Source of the DNA: Caldithrix abyssi DSM 13497
GTDB taxonomy: Bacteria > Calditrichota > Calditrichia > Calditrichales > Calditrichaceae
NCBI RefSeq assembly: GCF_001886815.1
Contig: NZ_CP018099.1
Coordinates: forward strand, 1,486,501 to 1,550,500
Length of the DNA: 64,000 bases
Direction: 5' to 3'
Part shown: positions 43,225-51,174 of the stretch, piece after piece
Layout: each line of letters starts with the position of its first letter
How positions within the stretch are numbered: position 1 is the stretch's first letter
Notes under the pieces: model-generated
The model's database searches: none
What the model was told of the DNA's origin: nothing
The model's input: only the letters and a program-made list of their open reading frames with translations
Translations under genes and position numbers: made by a program

Positions 43225-44394
43225 ATGTTTAAAAGCGGCAACCATCGGTTTTTAAAAGGTCTGAACTGTAAACACATATTGAATTTATTGCGTACGCACC
43301 AGGGGCTTACTGCCCGCCAGTTAAGCGAACAGACCGGCCTCAAAATTGCCACGGTTCTTAATTTGTTAAAAAACCTTGAAAAGCACAACCAGGTGATTCG
43401 CAAAGAACGTGGCGCTTCCACCGCGCGCGGAGGCAAAAAACCGCTCATCTGGGATATTAATCCCCATTTCGGTCTGGCGCTGGGAGTGGAGTGGCTTTCC
43501 ACCGAACTCAGGGCGGCGCTTATCAATTTTAATTTTGAATTAATCGAGCGCAAAACGTTTGTCTTTCCCGCAAAGTTAACGGATAGCCAAAAGGTTGAAT
43601 TTTTTGTTAAAAGCATTGATGAATTTGTTGCAACGTTCAACACGCTACAGCGGCCGATTGTGGGGCTGGGCGTCGGTCTGGCTGGCATTATTGATCTGGC
43701 GGCCGGATGCGTTGTGGATTCCTTGTCCTTTCAATCCCGTAACTTTCCGCTTTTGAAGACGCTGAAAGCTTGCTTTCCCTTCCCGGTATTTCTTGACAAT
43801 GAATCCAATGTGGGAGCGCTTGGCCTGAAATGGCTATTGCCGCAGTTTTACGATAAGAGAAATCTGTTATATGTGACACTTCATCAGTGTTTTTCGGGTA
43901 TGGGAACGGGGTTCATATTTAACCATCAACTCTATCGTGGCAGGCAAAATTCAACGGGCGAATGGCCTGTACTTTTTTCTCCTTCCTTTTTTGCCAAACT
44001 TGCAAGCCAGCTGGCGCAAATACATAAAGGCCACCCATTCATCGATTTATTAAGAAACTACAACGACCTGTCTAAAATTTTTCGCGCAGCTATTGAGCTG
44101 GCTGAGCAAAACGAGCCGATTGCTCTGGAGTTTATGCGCTTCGTTTCCATGCCATTAGCCGGACGTTTACAGCTATTGATTAACCTGCTTGACCCTGAAT
44201 ATGTGGTGATTGGCGGGGATATTCTTGAGATAAGCAAATATCTCAAATCGCATCTGGAGCAACAGATTTTTAATGAGGGACTCATTGGAAAACAGAAGCT
44301 TCCGGGATTAATGTTTTCTCCATTTGGCGCTTATACCAACGCGTTGGGAGCGGCCGCAACTGTTATGGCCGATATCTACTCGCCTGATTCCTGA
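43225..44394 (+). CDS. ROK-family transcriptional regulator
   Basis: 389 aa. An N-terminal winged HTH (about 12-60, ILNLLRTHQGLTARQLSEQT) is joined to a ROK domain beginning WDINPHFGLALGVEWLSTEL, with the GLGVGLAGIIDLAAG motif and VVIGGDI near the end. The usual ROK zinc motif CxCGxxGC is not present; GMGTGFIFNHQLYRGRQNST stands in its place, so sugar-kinase activity is unlikely. It lies 9 bp after the UroD-type gene and may control the methyl-transfer cassette, perhaps in response to a carbohydrate-like ligand. Confidence 0.85.
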   Translation: MFKSGNHRFLKGLNCKHILNLLRTHQGLTARQLSEQTGLKIATVLNLLKNLEKHNQVIRKERGASTARGGKKPLIWDINPHFGLALGVEWLSTELRAALINFNFELIERKTFVFPAKLTDSQKVEFFVKSIDEFVATFNTLQRPIVGLGVGLAGIIDLAAGCVVDSLSFQSRNFPLLKTLKACFPFPVFLDNESNVGALGLKWLLPQFYDKRNLLYVTLHQCFSGMGTGFIFNHQLYRGRQNSTGEWPVLFSPSFFAKLASQLAQIHKGHPFIDLLRNYNDLSKIFRAAIELAEQNEPIALEFMRFVSMPLAGRLQLLINLLDPEYVVIGGDILEISKYLKSHLEQQIFNEGLIGKQKLPGLMFSPFGAYTNALGAAATVMADIYSPDS

Positions 44395-44407
44395 AACTGA
44401 CGAAATG

Positions 44408-44510
44408 AGAGGTTCCCACGCTACACGCCGGAAGAAAGTCAGGCCGTCAACGCCTAAAAAATTCTGCAGGAAGTTTCGGCTATTCTAAATCAACTGACCT
44501 GTTTGGAGTG
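44408..44510 (+). other. possible relic of a short coding sequence
   Basis: Downstream of the ROK gene one frame reads as protein-like text, RFPRYTPEESQAVNA, a stop, then KILQEVSAILNQLTCLE and a stop. The two pieces look like the two sides of a single helix-rich peptide broken by one nonsense codon. It overlaps the 3-prime end of the opposing kinase gene. Evidence is composition only. Confidence 0.2.
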
Positions 44511-45374
44511 ATCTTCGCGCAATTCCGCATCCAGAAATATCTCGCCAAGGTGCAGAAAAGAGGCTTGTTCCACGTCAAATTGAGGCACCAGGCAGACGCA
44601 GATTTGATCGTTGTCGTAAATTGATCGGGCAATCGCTAGGCTTACAATAAACTTTTCGTTGTCCAGAAACGCAATAATTCTGCCCCGTACATTTTGCACC
44701 GTGTAACGTTCGGGAAGTGAACCACAAAGCGTAAGATTGCTGATATCGACGACTTGCAAATCGCTGTTCTGAAAATATTCGCGAAACTTGTTCTCGCGAT
44801 ATTCTTTGCGTATGGGCATACTCCGCGGCGTAACGTATTGCGAAACAGGAATGCGTTTTAACTCGATGCCGCCTAACCGTCCCACATGTTGATTAAGCGC
44901 CTCCAATTCCTGTTCGCGTTCTACCAGAATCACAAGATCGGGTTTAATCGCTTCTATGATCGCGGCCTGAAATTCAACGGCCGCGGGGCCGGCTGAATAT
45001 CCGGAAGAATCCATTATGGTAAATTTAGCGCCTTGCTCCACAACCCTGGCATGTAGCCTTACGATGCTTAGCAAACTAAGCAGCGGCTTACGCTGAGGCG
45101 TGGTAACCCCGATAAAGCGACTGAAAACGTGTTGTGGAGAAGACAGGGAGGCGTCGTAAATCCCTGCGTTAAGAGTGGTAGGCAGTCCCAGGTTAGATTG
45201 GCCAGGATCGCAATCAATCCAGGCGACTTTTTCAATTTGTGCTAACTCCTGCACAAGAAAGCGGCTAAGCGTGGTTTTACCACAATCCGTATTCCCAACG
45301 ACATACACTGTGTGATAAGGATGGGATTTGATGTCATTGAGCAGATCATCCCAAAAAGGTTCTTTATTAATCAT
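44490..45374 (-). CDS. Clp1/Grc3-like polynucleotide 5-prime-hydroxyl kinase
   Basis: 294 aa from the ATG at 45374; a TTG four codons upstream is a less likely start. The P-loop is VVGNTDCGKTTLSRFL (Walker A at 27-35), followed by KVAWIDCDPGQSNLGLP (about 49-65), the Walker B/clasp segment specific to the Clp1/Grc3/Nol9 kinases. PRSMPIRKEYRENKFREYF near 185-203 matches the Arg-rich lid segment ending in YF. These kinases phosphorylate RNA or DNA 5-prime ends in eukaryotes and archaea; bacterial members are uncommon. The C-terminal 80 residues are a beta-rich domain with FLHLGEIFLDAEL at the end. The gene stands alone, convergent to the ROK gene. Confidence 0.82.
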   Translation of the reverse strand: MINKEPFWDDLLNDIKSHPYHTVYVVGNTDCGKTTLSRFLVQELAQIEKVAWIDCDPGQSNLGLPTTLNAGIYDASLSSPQHVFSRFIGVTTPQRKPLLSLLSIVRLHARVVEQGAKFTIMDSSGYSAGPAAVEFQAAIIEAIKPDLVILVEREQELEALNQHVGRLGGIELKRIPVSQYVTPRSMPIRKEYRENKFREYFQNSDLQVVDISNLTLCGSLPERYTVQNVRGRIIAFLDNEKFIVSLAIARSIYDNDQICVCLVPQFDVEQASFLHLGEIFLDAELREDHSKQVS

Positions 45375-45627
45375 GGTTCCAACCAACTATGTTAGTTGAA
45401 CTGACAAAATATATTCAGCAAAAACGAAATCCCTGATTTTTTAAGTCTGGTGAATCTGCTAATAAAATATACGCAATTTCAGTAAAAATACAAATCTTAT
45501 TAAAAATAAACCTCTGATGGATGAAAGCGCACAGAATGCAATAAAATGAAAAGAACATCACAAAAGGAAAGTTCATCCTCTGTTATAGCGCCTGAGGTGA
45601 AATCTGTGTCATCGGCAGAGGGGAAGA

Positions 45628-45664
45628 AAAACTTGTGGGATTTATTAGAAATCCCACAAGTTTT
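45628..45664 (-). terminator. terminator overlapping the end of the nucleotidyltransferase gene
   Basis: A perfect 16-bp stem AAAACTTGTGGGATTT / AAATCCCACAAGTTTT with a 5-nt loop. The last codons of the gene form one arm and its stop codon lies in the loop. On the minus strand it is followed by TCTTCCCC. Confidence 0.75.
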
Positions 45665-46553
45665 CAGGATATTTACCTTCGACAATCAGATCGCGAATGC
45701 TCTTTTGAACAATCGGTTTGTCTTCTTTATACGTAACGCCGAACCATTGTTCATTGGTTGGCAAAATTTTAACTTTAGCCTGATCGGTTTGAATGAGGCG
45801 ATCCAGCACCCAGGGCAGAAAAAACTCGGCTTTGGGATTGTGTCCTTTTTTTTCCAGAAAATCTTTAAAAAAGACATTCATAAATTTAAAAATAGAAGGC
45901 GTAAAGCCCATCATATTCATGGACACCATCACGCTGCCAGAAATTTCATGCTCGCCCTGGTTTTCGTCCAGGTAAACAATTTTACCGTTTTTACGGTAAA
46001 TTTTTGTTCTTTCCACAATTTTCTGCAAATAACCAGATTCATCGCTTTGACAAACGCCTCTGGAAACCGCGCCGTGATCGGAAAGAGTTTTATCCAGCCG
46101 GTAGCCGACAATCGCATATTCGGCGCTTTGATTGGATTGCGCTTTCAGAAAATCAAATAAGATGCGGTACGCCCCACGACCATAAAAATCGTCGGCATTG
46201 ATCACGGCGAACGGTTCGTCAATGGCCGGTTCGGTGACCATTACGGCGTGCGCTGTTCCCCAGGGTTTTTTCCGCTCTGACGGGACGGAAAAGCCAGATG
46301 GAATATTATCCAGCTCCTGAAAAACATAGTGCACTTCGACTTTATTTTCCAGTTTCGGATTAAACACTGCTTTAAAGTCGGCTTCCAATTCCCTGCGGAT
46401 GACAAAGACGATTTTTTTAAATCCGACTTGAATGGCGTCATAAATGGAGTAGTCTAAGATGGTTTCGCCGTTGGGCCCAAACTGATCAATTTGTTTTACG
46501 CCGCCATAACGGCTGCCCATCCCTGCGGCTAAGATTACCAGTGAAGGATTCAT
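45645..46553 (-). CDS. sugar-phosphate nucleotidyltransferase-like protein
   Basis: 302 aa from the ATG at 46553, where AGGAAAAG lies just upstream; a start 28 codons earlier adds a non-family tail. It begins with the nucleotide-binding motif LVILAAGMGSRYGGVKQIDQ (G-rich loop and Lys), then KIVFVIRREL, PWGTAHAVMV near 103 and FAVINADDFYGRGAYRILFD (metal Asp pair DD) near 118-137. This is the NTP_transferase family, as in glucose-1-phosphate uridylyl/thymidylyltransferases and choline-phosphate cytidylyltransferase-like proteins. The product sugar is unknown. Confidence 0.82.
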   Translation of the reverse strand: MNPSLVILAAGMGSRYGGVKQIDQFGPNGETILDYSIYDAIQVGFKKIVFVIRRELEADFKAVFNPKLENKVEVHYVFQELDNIPSGFSVPSERKKPWGTAHAVMVTEPAIDEPFAVINADDFYGRGAYRILFDFLKAQSNQSAEYAIVGYRLDKTLSDHGAVSRGVCQSDESGYLQKIVERTKIYRKNGKIVYLDENQGEHEISGSVMVSMNMMGFTPSIFKFMNVFFKDFLEKKGHNPKAEFFLPWVLDRLIQTDQAKVKILPTNEQWFGVTYKEDKPIVQKSIRDLIVEGKYPENLWDF

Positions 46554-46700
46554 TCTTTTCCTTTCTTTCATTTTTGCATTAAGAAATTTCTGTTCGCTTT
46601 CGGATGCTAAAATAATGGTTTGTGTTTTTGATATCAAGAAATATTACACGTCCCTGAACGATCAAAAAACTAAGGCCGCACAGCCGCAGCCAAAACCAAC

Positions 46701-46865
46701 CGCAACGCACGCAAATTAATTTTCTCGCAGATTACGCCAAACATCGCAGAAAATTATTTAACATTTAAGACAAAATCTAAACAAAACCGGCGCTATGTAC
46801 GCCCCTTCTCTTTTTTAAAGAGAAGGGGCTGGGGGATGAGTTTTTTAAACAGCACAAAAAATTTC
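46701..46865. repeat. 165-bp direct repeat, copy 1
   Basis: Identical to 47091-47255 except for one base (A at 46709 versus G at 47099). It includes the hairpin CCCCTTCTC-TTTTTTAAA-GAGAAGGGG. Words in its first part (CGCAGATTACG, CATCGCAGAAAAT) recur at 63887-63976 and, reversed, at 31182-31247. Confidence 0.93.
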
Positions 46866-46914
46866 GCATCCCGCCAGATGGGAATTTGAAATGAGCGGCC
46901 GATGAACAATTTAA

Positions 46915-47061
46915 TTTTTGAACCAGGATTTGCTTGATTTTTGGATTACCATGATTTGCTTTTTTTGCTTTTTATCTTTTTCATTAAATTTGGAGAATAA
47001 AGTCTCATGGAGTGCATAAAATCAAGGCAATCCTGTAATCCTGAAAATCAAGGTTCAAAAA
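46915..47061. repeat. second MITE-like dispersed repeat
   Basis: 147 bp with inverted ends TTTTTGAACC / GGTTCAAAAA, lying between the two 165-bp repeats. It shares its ends with the element at 57-183. Confidence 0.6.
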
Positions 47062-47090
47062 CTACCTCCAAACTTACAGGGTAGCAAAAC

Positions 47091-47255
47091 CGCAACGCGC
47101 GCAAATTAATTTTCTCGCAGATTACGCCAAACATCGCAGAAAATTATTTAACATTTAAGACAAAATCTAAACAAAACCGGCGCTATGTACGCCCCTTCTC
47201 TTTTTTAAAGAGAAGGGGCTGGGGGATGAGTTTTTTAAACAGCACAAAAAATTTC
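47091..47255. repeat. 165-bp direct repeat, copy 2
   Basis: Second copy of the near-identical 165-bp sequence, 390 bp after the first. Near identity implies a recent duplication or gene-conversion event. Confidence 0.93.
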
Positions 47256-47514
47256 AAATCCTGACCGGGCGGGATTAGATCTTCCAGAGGAAGTATCCTA
47301 AGCAAATCGGCACAATTTACGCCCGAGGGTGTCTCAAAAGCGACAATTTATAAAAAAATAGGGAAAAGTTTACAATAGCCCTCACCCCCTTTCCAAGAAA
47401 AAGAGACTAAGAGAGTGGGAAGTTGAGCGTTAGGGGTTATTTCCAACGATGTAAGTGATTTATTCGCTGGCCAGTTTCTTGCAAAGGCGAGAAAAGGAAT
47501 GGCAGCCCGGCGAA

Positions 47515-47580
47515 CATTCAACCATTCAACCATTCAACCATTCAACTATTCAACTATTCAACTCATTAACCATTCAACCA
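47515..47580. repeat. 8-bp tandem repeat (CATTCAAC)
   Basis: About eight units of CATTCAAC or TATTCAAC. It is the opposite orientation of the 30844 array and the same as that at 55899. Confidence 0.88.
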
Positions 47581-47656
47581 ACCCAGCCATGGCGGGACTA
47601 GATCTTACAGAGGAAGTATTTTAAATTGCAGCCTTTATTCCCCAAAGCGATTTGTT

Positions 47657-48739
47657 CTATTGAAGCGGATAGCCCCATTCGCTGAATGTTTTTTGCCAGA
47701 CGGTGTTAATTTTTGCCTTCCATTTTTCGTCAATCGGCGCATAGGTGTTCTTTTTGTATGGCGGCTGAGACTCCATATATGCTTGTAGGATCGGTTTGTA
47801 GGTTGGCCAGCCATCAATTTTTAATGCATCGTAAATTTGTTCAATGCCTGTCACAAAATCTTTTTCCAGATCCTCGAATTTGATTTCGACCAGATGGCCC
47901 GGTTTAATCAGCTGGCGTTCTTCAAAGTAAAAATCATACATCGCTTTGTAGCGGTTGATAATGGCTTCAATATCCTTTTCCAGATCGCGTTTTTGCATGG
48001 AAAGTTTGGCGACCGTGTTTTTGTACAAATTGACGGTGGATTGAAAGATGCGGTAAGGATCCCGTGCAATGTGAATGAATTTTGCGTCAGGAAAAATTTC
48101 CAAAAGCGTTTTAACCCTTGCCGTATGATGCGGAGATTTTAAAACCAATTGTTTTTTATAGAGCAGAGTTAGCTTTTTCAGGAAATAGACGAACCATTTT
48201 TTCCATTCCTGCCGTTCTTCTTCCGAGATGTTGTGCATGGTTAAATAGCGATCGAAATAGGCCTCGTGGATGGGGAAAGCCCATCCAATGAGAGGCGATT
48301 TTAAAGACATCAGGCTGAGTGCAAATTCATCTTCCGCAGGATCGTTGTAAGCAACCACTACATTATCCATGGGGCGCTTTTCTGGCGGGAGTTTTTCAAG
48401 TCGATCTTTAAGGAGTTTTTCGGTGATTAAAAATGTCCAGGGATTGTACACTTCATAAACATTGGGAAAGGCAAACTGTGGATCTTTGCTCAATAGTTTG
48501 TGTAATAAAGTGGTGCCGCTGCGCCAGTGTCCCAGGATAAAAACAGGCGGTTTCCGGATTTCGGTTTCTTCGATTTGTTGCCCGAATTCTTCGGCTTCCT
48601 TACGAGCGTAAATGCTATTACGAATACTGAGGATGGTTAATTTCAAACAGTTGGGGATTTGATTTAATGGTAAGTGAAACATGTTTAAGCGATAGAGTTT
48701 CCACCACTCATTTGTTTTAAGGCCTATCAAGGTTTCCAT
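47657..48739 (-). CDS. sulfotransferase-family protein
   Basis: 360 aa. PAPS-binding elements are present: the 5-prime-phosphosulfate loop PPVFILGHWRSGTTLLH (about 64-80) and the 3-prime-phosphate motif KFIHIARDPYRIFQSTVNLY near 222-241. The acidic and aromatic middle region fits the Sulfotransfer_3 group, which sulfates small molecules or polysaccharides. It has no signal peptide. It is flanked by repeat-rich gaps and has no pathway neighbours, so the acceptor is unknown. It stands close to a nucleotidyltransferase gene, loosely suggesting surface-glycan modification. Confidence 0.88.
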   Translation of the reverse strand: METLIGLKTNEWWKLYRLNMFHLPLNQIPNCLKLTILSIRNSIYARKEAEEFGQQIEETEIRKPPVFILGHWRSGTTLLHKLLSKDPQFAFPNVYEVYNPWTFLITEKLLKDRLEKLPPEKRPMDNVVVAYNDPAEDEFALSLMSLKSPLIGWAFPIHEAYFDRYLTMHNISEEERQEWKKWFVYFLKKLTLLYKKQLVLKSPHHTARVKTLLEIFPDAKFIHIARDPYRIFQSTVNLYKNTVAKLSMQKRDLEKDIEAIINRYKAMYDFYFEERQLIKPGHLVEIKFEDLEKDFVTGIEQIYDALKIDGWPTYKPILQAYMESQPPYKKNTYAPIDEKWKAKINTVWQKTFSEWGYPLQ

Positions 48740-49083
48740 TGATTCTCCAGACTTAGAAAAGTTACCTGCTCGTCCATGTTCCGGTTTTTTTAATGAGTCA
48801 ATTTAAATAAATTTTTTTTGCTTGCCAAAGCTAAAAATAAAAAGAAAAAGGAATGGTGATTTTGATCAAGTTGTAAGAAAAAAAACGAGAGCTTCCATTT
48901 AAATAAAGTTACCATTTGTCCATTGAATGCGTCGCTGTATGGGCTGTGTTAAGATTTTTGCCCAATATGGCTGACTCGTTCCTGTCCGCTCTTTGAGTCG
49001 CCCCTGCCAAAACGTTAGTGTGCCTTCTTCCTATTGACAATGACAGAGAAATTACTTGCCTGCAAACACGAACCTTGACACTC

Positions 49084-49154
49084 AACTCTTACACTCTTAC
49101 ACTCTTATACTCTTATACTCTTATACTCTTATACTCTTATACTCTTATACTCTC
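49084..49154. repeat. 8-bp tandem repeat (ACTCTTAT)
   Basis: About nine units of ACTCTTAT or ACTCTTAC, ending 45 bp before the NikR operator. The preceding 48740-49083 stretch shows no gene. Confidence 0.9.
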
Positions 49155-49199
49155 TCCCCCCTTATCCAAACAAAATTTTTTTGCCTCAAGTCGCTAACA

Positions 49200-49226
49200 G
49201 TGTTACATTGATGAAAAAAGTAACAT
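49200..49226 (+). promoter_or_regulatory. NikR operator
   Basis: GTGTTAC (49200-49206), 13 bp, GTAACAT (49220-49226): an inverted repeat matching the GTGTTAC-N13/14-GTAACAC NikR site I recall for delta-proteobacteria and Geobacter, with one mismatch. It abuts the ribosome-binding site of nikR (GGAG, 49227-49230), so NikR should repress its own operon. Confidence 0.75.
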
Positions 49227-49235
49227 GGAGCAGAG

Positions 49236-49655
49236 ATGAAAGATCCGTTGATCCGTTTCGGCGTTTCGCTGCCGGAAACTTTAATCCGGCGCTTCGACCG
49301 TTTAATAAAGGAAAAACAATATCCAAATCGTTCTGAGGCTATCCGCGACCTGATACGTAAAACGCTCATCGAAGAGGAAATCCAGAGCGATCAGGTTGTG
49401 TTGGGCGTGCTGCACATTTTGTACGATCACCATCAACGGGAACTGAGCGATAAATTGACCGATATCCAGCATGATCACCACGAGAAAATCATTTCTACCA
49501 CGCACGTTCATCTGGATCATGACAATTGTCTGGAGGTCATTTTATTAAAGGGCAAGGCCGGCGATATTAAGCACCTTGCCGATCGGCTGATCGCCATTAA
49601 GGGCGTTAAGCACGGTCAATTGTATTTAACTTCTAAAGGCAGCAACTTAAAATAA
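49236..49655 (+). CDS. nikR: nickel-responsive regulator NikR
   Basis: 139 aa, standard NikR length. The N-terminal ribbon-helix-helix (IRFGVSLPETLIRRFDRLIK, NRSEAIRDLIRK) is followed by the ACT-like metal domain. High-affinity nickel ligands align as H79, H90, H92 and C98 (HVHLDHDNCLEV), the same set as H76, H87, H89, C95 in the E. coli protein. It heads an operon of ECF transporter, TonB receptor and methyltransferase genes and has a matching operator directly upstream. Nickel as effector is therefore well supported. Confidence 0.95.
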   Translation: MKDPLIRFGVSLPETLIRRFDRLIKEKQYPNRSEAIRDLIRKTLIEEEIQSDQVVLGVLHILYDHHQRELSDKLTDIQHDHHEKIISTTHVHLDHDNCLEVILLKGKAGDIKHLADRLIAIKGVKHGQLYLTSKGSNLK

Positions 49656-49665
49656 ATTCGGATTA

Positions 49666-50424
49666 ATGGAGCTAATACTTCAACAAACGCAGAACGATCA
49701 CTGGATGGTTCGGTTGAACAGCCTGGGCAAAATGCTATCGGCCATTATCCTGATCGCCGGTATTCTGGCGCTGCCTTTCCGATCTTCTTTTCATCTTTTC
49801 TGGCTAACGGCCTGGACGTTTGCGCTGATAGCGGTGGCTCTAAGCATTAATTTCAAGTTGATCAAATATTTCAGCCGCAGCGCCGTGATGTTTTTGTTGC
49901 TGACCATCGCCCTGCCGTTTCATCCCGCTTCGGCTCAGGAGGCAGCGTGGATAAAAATCGACGGCATCGCCCTTTATCAGAGCGGCGTGCAACAACTGGC
50001 GGCTACCTTTTTAAAAGCCATGCAAATTTTAGCGGTTTCGCTGATCGTTGTGGTTACCACGCCTTACACCCGTCTGTTAAAATCGCTACAACGGTTTAAA
50101 ATTCCTGATTGGGTACTGGCCATTCTGATGTACATGTTTCGTTTGATTTTTTTAATGGAGCAGGAGATGGCGCGCATGAAGCGGGCCATAAATGCGCGAA
50201 GCGCAAAAATCGGTTTGAAAAGAAAATTGCAGATTTTAATCGCTTTTACCGGCGTGTACCTGGCGCGCCTGATGGATCGCAGCGAACGGGGCTATCAGGC
50301 CATGATCGCCCGGGGATTCCGCGGAAAAATCGAGTTCTGGGATGAGGAGTCCTGGAGCTTAAAAGATGGAATCCTGTTAGCCATTTCGGCGACCTTTTTT
50401 TTGGGGGTGGTACTATGGCGGTAA
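49666..50424 (+). CDS. ECF transporter transmembrane (T) component, CbiQ family
   Basis: 252 aa with about five or six hydrophobic segments and a coupling-helix region typical of CbiQ/EcfT: EQEMARMKRAINARSAKIGLKR (cited here in part) plus YLARLMDRSERGYQAMIARG near 203-222. These two A-R-x or R-G segments contact the ATPase. It begins 10 bp after nikR and overlaps the ATPase gene by 10 bp. Confidence 0.88.
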   Translation: MELILQQTQNDHWMVRLNSLGKMLSAIILIAGILALPFRSSFHLFWLTAWTFALIAVALSINFKLIKYFSRSAVMFLLLTIALPFHPASAQEAAWIKIDGIALYQSGVQQLAATFLKAMQILAVSLIVVVTTPYTRLLKSLQRFKIPDWVLAILMYMFRLIFLMEQEMARMKRAINARSAKIGLKRKLQILIAFTGVYLARLMDRSERGYQAMIARGFRGKIEFWDEESWSLKDGILLAISATFFLGVVLWR

Positions 50425-51158
50425 AGAGCGCGCAGGCCCTTAAGGTGGATGGACTCTCTTTTGGGTACGAGAAAGAACGGCCGGTGGTTAATGACCTTTC
50501 CTTTGCAGTGGAAGCAGGCGAGCGGGTGGGGATTATCGGCCCGAACGGCGCGGGGAAATCCACCCTGCTACTATTACTAAACGGCATATTAAAACCCTGG
50601 CAGGGAACCATTGAAGTTCTGGGCTTGCGGTCATGCGAGCAAAATCAGGAGCAGATCAAACAACGGATCGGACTGGTTTTTCAGAATCCGGAAGATCAGT
50701 TGTTTTGTCCGACCGTTTTTGAAGACGTTGCCTTCGGACCGATAAATTTTGGTTTATCCAGAGAAGAAGTAAAAATCCGCGTGACTCAGGCTCTGGATGA
50801 GGTAGGGATGACCGGTTTTGAAGAGCGTTCTACCTTAAATCTCAGTTTTGGTGAAAAAAAACTGACAGCCATTGCCACCATTCTTTCCATGAAGCCGCAA
50901 ATTGTTCTTTTAGACGAGCCAACCGGCAATCTGGACGCCATCCACCGCCGGAAAATCATTCAGTGGGTGGCGCAAAACGGGCGCACCTGTTTGATTACCT
51001 CGCACGATCTGGATATGATTTACGATACCTGTGAGCGTACGGTTGTTTTAAACCGGGGCCGAATTGTGGCCGACGGGCCCACCAGGCGCATCCTGCAAGA
51101 TAGACCATTACTCGAACAAAATGATCTTGAATTACCTTTGAGATTTCAATACCATTAA
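50415..51158 (+). CDS. ECF transporter ATPase, CbiO family
   Basis: 247 aa. Walker A GPNGAGKST (about 40-48), Q-loop in GLVFQNPEDQLFCPTVFEDV, signature LNLSFGEKKLTAIA and Walker B IVLLDEPTGNLDAIH are complete; FQNPEDQ is characteristic of CbiO/EcfA ATPases. It is the only ATPase in the operon and would act as a homodimer with the CbiQ-type T component. Confidence 0.93.
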   Translation: MAVKSAQALKVDGLSFGYEKERPVVNDLSFAVEAGERVGIIGPNGAGKSTLLLLLNGILKPWQGTIEVLGLRSCEQNQEQIKQRIGLVFQNPEDQLFCPTVFEDVAFGPINFGLSREEVKIRVTQALDEVGMTGFEERSTLNLSFGEKKLTAIATILSMKPQIVLLDEPTGNLDAIHRRKIIQWVAQNGRTCLITSHDLDMIYDTCERTVVLNRGRIVADGPTRRILQDRPLLEQNDLELPLRFQYH

Positions 51159-51174
51159 TTTGAGGAGGTATGAC

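Larger units (their letters stand above)
46554..47656. other. repeat-filled non-coding gap of 1.1 kb
   Basis: No gene seen. It contains the two 165-bp direct repeats, a MITE-like element, two GGAAGTATCCTA-type words (47265-47300 and 47587-47622) and an 8-bp CATTCAAC array. Confidence 0.8.

Noticed and set aside
45546-46160. 204-codon plus-strand ORF
   Set aside because: Antisense to the nucleotidyltransferase, whose motifs are unambiguous; no family features of its own.
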